DNA of 8,664 nt from assembly GCA_030598625.1 (NCBI GenBank), contig JAUVPO010000068.1:1-8664 (forward strand), written 5' to 3'. Made by a program: the position numbers and the translations under genes. The DNA comes from Deferribacteres bacterium (lineage in GTDB: Bacteria; Nitrospirota; Thermodesulfovibrionia; UBA6902). The notes beneath the pieces are model-generated. The model was not told the origin of the DNA and ran no database searches. It was given only the letters and a program-made list of their open reading frames with translations. Below, piece by piece: positions 6,083 to 8,664 of the stretch (its first letter is position 1; each line of letters opens with the position of its first letter).

Positions 6083-6557
6083 TACGGATTTTCTTGTATC
6101 TGGTTACTAAACCAAGGATTATAAAATAGCCCGCTACTGCGCTGATAGTGCAGACAATAAAAGAGCCGGCAAAAAAAGCCGATATTAGCGGCATCATTTT
6201 TTTGATTAAATAGATAAAGCCGTCAAAGTCCGACATCTGAGCAAGGACACTCGTGAGCGTTATATTCCCCCAGTCGACTTCAGGCAGGACCTGTTTTATC
6301 CCTATCAACTTTGCGCCGATCCAGACACAGAAGGTAGAGATAGGCACTATCGTCCACGGGTTGTTAACGCTCACGCCTACAACAGCAACAAGTCTGCTTA
6401 AACGGAAAAGCCACGCGAGAGCAATCCCCCCTATATAATGAAGGCCGAGAAGGGGAGATATTCCCATAAACACTCCAAGGGCAAAGGCAAGCGCAATACG
6501 GTGGGGCGTGTCTTTTATCTTAAATATAGCCCTGAATTTATCCCTGAAATAAGTCAT
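6075..6557 (-). CDS. DUF2062 membrane protein
   Basis: This 160-residue protein matches the DUF2062 pattern: a short basic N-terminus, then ALGVFMGISPLLGLH (26-40), a membrane segment, and the signature VNNPWTIVPISTF (64-76) near the start of the next membrane segment. A final hydrophobic helix lies at about 127-150, followed by a basic tail (RYKKIRNA). Three to four membrane segments are likely. The biochemical role of DUF2062 is not established; members often sit near glycosyltransferase or envelope genes. The gene begins 16 nt after the thiL stop and its end overlaps the protease gene by 8 bp, which makes a compact operon. No convincing Shine-Dalgarno precedes the ATG, consistent with coupling to thiL. 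Confidence 0.8.
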   Translation of the reverse strand: MTYFRDKFRAIFKIKDTPHRIALAFALGVFMGISPLLGLHYIGGIALAWLFRLSRLVAVVGVSVNNPWTIVPISTFCVWIGAKLIGIKQVLPEVDWGNITLTSVLAQMSDFDGFIYLIKKMMPLISAFFAGSFIVCTISAVAGYFIILGLVTRYKKIRNA

Positions 6558-6563
6558 TTTCTA

Positions 6564-6575
6564 AAGAACGTTCTT
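6564..6575. repeat. 12-bp perfect palindrome AAGAACGTTCTT over the thiL stop
   Basis: The palindrome covers the first two transcribed bases of thiL's stop-codon boundary and most of the 16-nt gap to the DUF2062 start. It could act as a protein site or a tiny hairpin affecting coupling, but a 12-bp palindrome is easily chance. Confidence 0.3.
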
Positions 6576-7530
6576 ATTTAAAGTGTTCATATCCTTCCGC
6601 CTTAAAAGGGGTCTTTTTGCCGGCGCTATCTGCAATGAACCGGCCCCTGCTGATTATTTCACCTATTCTGAAGGCATCTGTTTTAATGCCGGGGCGGGCA
6701 GTAAAAAGCAAAACGTAATCTTCCCCTCCCTTTAACGCAAATGCAAGGGGGTCCCTGTTCAGGCTTTTTGCCGCTTTCCCGAGCTCTCCTGATATTGGTA
6801 TACTGTCTTTACGGATAACGGCGCCTACCCTGCTTTCATCGCATATCCGGCTTAAATCCATAAGAAGGCCGTCGCTTATATCTATCATTGATGTAATCCC
6901 GGACATGCTTTTTAATGGAGACGGTTCCGGCATCAGATGACTTTTTACAAGCCTTAAACGGGGAGTGGAAGGTGAGAATCCGTAAACCTTCCTTCCCCTT
7001 TTTTTTAAGAGTTGAAGCCCTGCCGCTGAATCGCCCAGGGTACTGGTTACGAAAATGCCGTCTCCTTCTCTTGCGCCTGTTCGGGTTATGACTTTATTTG
7101 CGCTTCCCGTTAATGTTCCGCTTAAAATAAGTCCCTGCCTTGATGCGCAGGTATCTCCACCTACAATTGCTATCCCGAATTTTCCCGCGATTTTTTGTAT
7201 GCCCGAGTAAAGTTCATCGATATCACGGGATTTGTAAGTTTTTGGAAGGCCGAGACTTACGAGAAAATATTCCGGATTCCCGCCCATTGCAAATATATCG
7301 CTTATGTTTATTGCCAGCAGCTTATATCCCAACTGATGAAATGTAGTGAATGCCAGGTCAAAATGTACTCCTTCGATCATCATGTCGGATGTGATAAGGG
7401 TTTTTCCGGCTGTAGTCTTTATAACGGCAGCGTCATCACCGATACCAATAAGAATATTTGGTGAAACGTGAGCGCATTTAGCCCTGAGGTTTTTAATAAG
7501 ACCGAATTCGCCGATTTTTGAGAGTTGCAT
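6574..7530 (-). CDS. thiL: thiamine-monophosphate kinase
   Basis: ThiL phosphorylates thiamine monophosphate with ATP to thiamine diphosphate, the last step of cofactor synthesis, in the cytoplasm. At 318 residues it has the usual length (E. coli about 325). Family motifs appear in order: GEFGLI (7-12), GIGDDAAV (29-36, metal/ATP loop), SDMMIEGVHF (48-57), NISDIFAMGG (75-84), GGDT (124-127), DISDGL (217-222) and ALKGGEDYVLLF (265-276). The start is set by the family N-terminus, although no Shine-Dalgarno is visible before the ATG. It lies 107 bp after lon and 16 bp before the DUF2062 gene. No TPP riboswitch-like element was recognised upstream. Assignment is firm. Confidence 0.95.
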   Translation of the reverse strand: MQLSKIGEFGLIKNLRAKCAHVSPNILIGIGDDAAVIKTTAGKTLITSDMMIEGVHFDLAFTTFHQLGYKLLAINISDIFAMGGNPEYFLVSLGLPKTYKSRDIDELYSGIQKIAGKFGIAIVGGDTCASRQGLILSGTLTGSANKVITRTGAREGDGIFVTSTLGDSAAGLQLLKKRGRKVYGFSPSTPRLRLVKSHLMPEPSPLKSMSGITSMIDISDGLLMDLSRICDESRVGAVIRKDSIPISGELGKAAKSLNRDPLAFALKGGEDYVLLFTARPGIKTDAFRIGEIISRGRFIADSAGKKTPFKAEGYEHFK

Positions 7531-7596
7531 GGTTTTAATAATTGCGAAGGATTAAGGGACACCCTTTTCCCTGAATATTGTTTTAAGTGAGGATTT

Positions 7597-7624
7597 ATTA
7601 TGTGACGGGTTTTATATCGGTCAT
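7597..7624 (-). promoter_or_regulatory. weak candidate promoter for thiL
   Basis: On the complementary strand ATGACC (7619-7624) and CATAAT (7597-7602, 5 of 6 matches) are 16 bp apart in the 107-bp lon-thiL gap. If real, transcription would start about 60 nt before the thiL ATG. Read-through from lon is an equally good explanation, as no clear lon terminator is seen. Confidence 0.25.
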
Positions 7625-7637
7625 AATTTAATGCGGC

Positions 7638-8664
7638 TCAGCGACTTGTTTTCCTTTTCGCAGGTTTTTTAAGGGCTTTTTTCAGGACCTCATCCATGGT
7701 TTCCACCGGGAGAAATTCCATATCCTTCTTGATATATTTGGGGATCTCTTCAAGGTCCTTCTCATTCCTCATAGGTATAATGACCCTGTTAATGCCCATT
7801 CTTTTTGCTGCAAGCGTTTTTTCTTTCAGGCCGCCGATCTGGAGCACTTTCCCCCGCAGAGTTACCTCACCGGTCATTGCAATGTTTTTGTGCACAGCCT
7901 TGCCCGTGAATGCAGAGGCAAGGGCAGTGGCCATGGTAATACCCGCGGAAGGCCCGTCTTTTGGAATTCCACCGGCAGGAACATGTATATGGACATCATT
8001 GTTGGAAAACATCGCATTCCTGATACCGAGCATCTTGGCCCTTGAACGTATATAGCTCCGGGCCGCGTGCGCGGACTCTTTCATTACATCGCCAAGCTGT
8101 CCTGTAAGCGTCAGATTCCCTTTGCCTTTCATTATTGTCGCTTCAATGTAAATAATGTCCCCGCCTGTTTCCGTCCACGCAAGGCCGGTTGCAACACCGA
8201 TCTCATCTTTTTTGATTTCTTCTTCCGGAAGAAATTTAGGGACCCCAAGGTATTTCGACAGATTGCGTCCCATAATAGCGTATTTTTTAATTTTGCCTTC
8301 AGCAATCTTTCTCGCTACCTTACGGCAAAGGTTCGCTATCTCACGCTCAAGGTTTCTTACCCCCGCTTCTCTCGTGTAATTGGTTATGACCTGAATGAGT
8401 GCGCTGTCGTTGATTTTTATGGTCTTATCGGTAATGCCGTGTTCATCCAGCTGCTTGGGAATGAGATAGTTTTTCGCTATGCCGACTTTTTCCTCCGCGG
8501 TATATCCGGACAGTGTTATTACCTCCATCCTGTCTCTTAAGGGAGAGGGTATCGGGTATATCAGATTCGCCGTTGTAATGAACATTACATTGCTTAAATC
8601 AAAAGGCACCCCGAGGTAATGGTCCGTGAAAGCGAAATTCTGCTCGGGGTCCAATACTTCCAGG
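7638..8664 (-). CDS. lon: ATP-dependent Lon protease, C-terminal part (5' end beyond window)
   Basis: Lon degrades misfolded and regulatory proteins as a cytosolic hexamer. The window holds roughly the last 340 residues. The frame remains open to the edge: the codons before the first internal start-like TTG (8652-8654) read LEV and continue LDPEQN, the usual Lon text, so that TTG is not the start. Counting from that TTG-encoded residue as 1: the end of the AAA+ module has sensor 1 VMFITTAN (23-30) and the arginine-finger region SPLRDRME (37-44); the helical subdomain has REAGVRNLER (95-104); the protease domain has GLAWTETGGD (157-166) and the Ser-Lys dyad, with Ser236 in PKDGPSAG and Lys279 in GGLKEK. 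The 43-residue spacing equals that of E. coli Ser679/Lys722. A Lys-rich tail ends the protein. It is the most upstream gene of the leftward block. Confidence 0.95.
   Translation of the reverse strand, partial: LEVLDPEQNFAFTDHYLGVPFDLSNVMFITTANLIYPIPSPLRDRMEVITLSGYTAEEKVGIAKNYLIPKQLDEHGITDKTIKINDSALIQVITNYTREAGVRNLEREIANLCRKVARKIAEGKIKKYAIMGRNLSKYLGVPKFLPEEEIKKDEIGVATGLAWTETGGDIIYIEATIMKGKGNLTLTGQLGDVMKESAHAARSYIRSRAKMLGIRNAMFSNNDVHIHVPAGGIPKDGPSAGITMATALASAFTGKAVHKNIAMTGEVTLRGKVLQIGGLKEKTLAAKRMGINRVIIPMRNEKDLEEIPKYIKKDMEFLPVETMDEVLKKALKKPAKRKTSR

Noticed and set aside
7555..7572. AGGGA-N8-TCCCT dyad between lon and thiL, considered as a lon terminator or a TPP riboswitch part.
   Set aside because: The stem is 5 bp, no U-tract follows, and the gap lacks the conserved TPP-aptamer sequence blocks.
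8067..8540. 157-codon rightward frame opposite lon.
   Set aside because: It is antisense to highly conserved Lon sequence, with no ribosome site or recognisable domain.

Overview
The window looks like chromosome of an uncultivated, Gram-negative-type bacterium with moderate GC content. The M50 protease, DUF2062 protein, ThiL and Lon are ordinary bacterial housekeeping genes. The bactofilin and the abundance of PqqD/radical SAM and B12-radical SAM proteins recall Omnitrophota-like or neighbouring candidate phyla. That placement is a weak inference: no rRNA or other phylogenetic marker is present.

Layout: (1) Positions 1-131 hold the possible tail of a rightward gene and the end of a leftward bactofilin gene (132-839). 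(2) An AT-rich divergent intergenic region of about 440 bp (840-1279) carries several inverted repeats, a perfect TTGACA element and a possible 13-codon leader ORF. (3) A rightward two-gene unit follows (1280-5221). Its first gene encodes an 804-residue fusion of a PqqD-like domain, a radical SAM/SPASM enzyme and an ArsM/AS3MT-type arsenite methyltransferase. Its second encodes a B12-binding radical SAM protein. (4) A leftward housekeeping block (5246-8664) reads, in transcription order, lon (cut by the window edge), thiL, a DUF2062 membrane protein and a site-2-protease-like M50 peptidase. The last three are tightly packed or overlapping.

The region of most interest is the 1280-5221 unit. 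Its methyltransferase domain keeps the cysteines that ligate arsenite in AS3MT/ArsM, and in the same polypeptide the radical SAM and SPASM iron-sulfur cysteines are complete. A second radical SAM enzyme with an N-terminal cobalamin-type domain lies 42 bp downstream. A reasonable hypothesis is an organoarsenical-modifying pathway (methylation plus radical alkyl or ring chemistry) rather than plain detoxification. No arsR, arsenite efflux or arsenate reductase gene is in view. No short peptide precursor was found, so the PqqD and SPASM domains have no evident RiPP substrate here.
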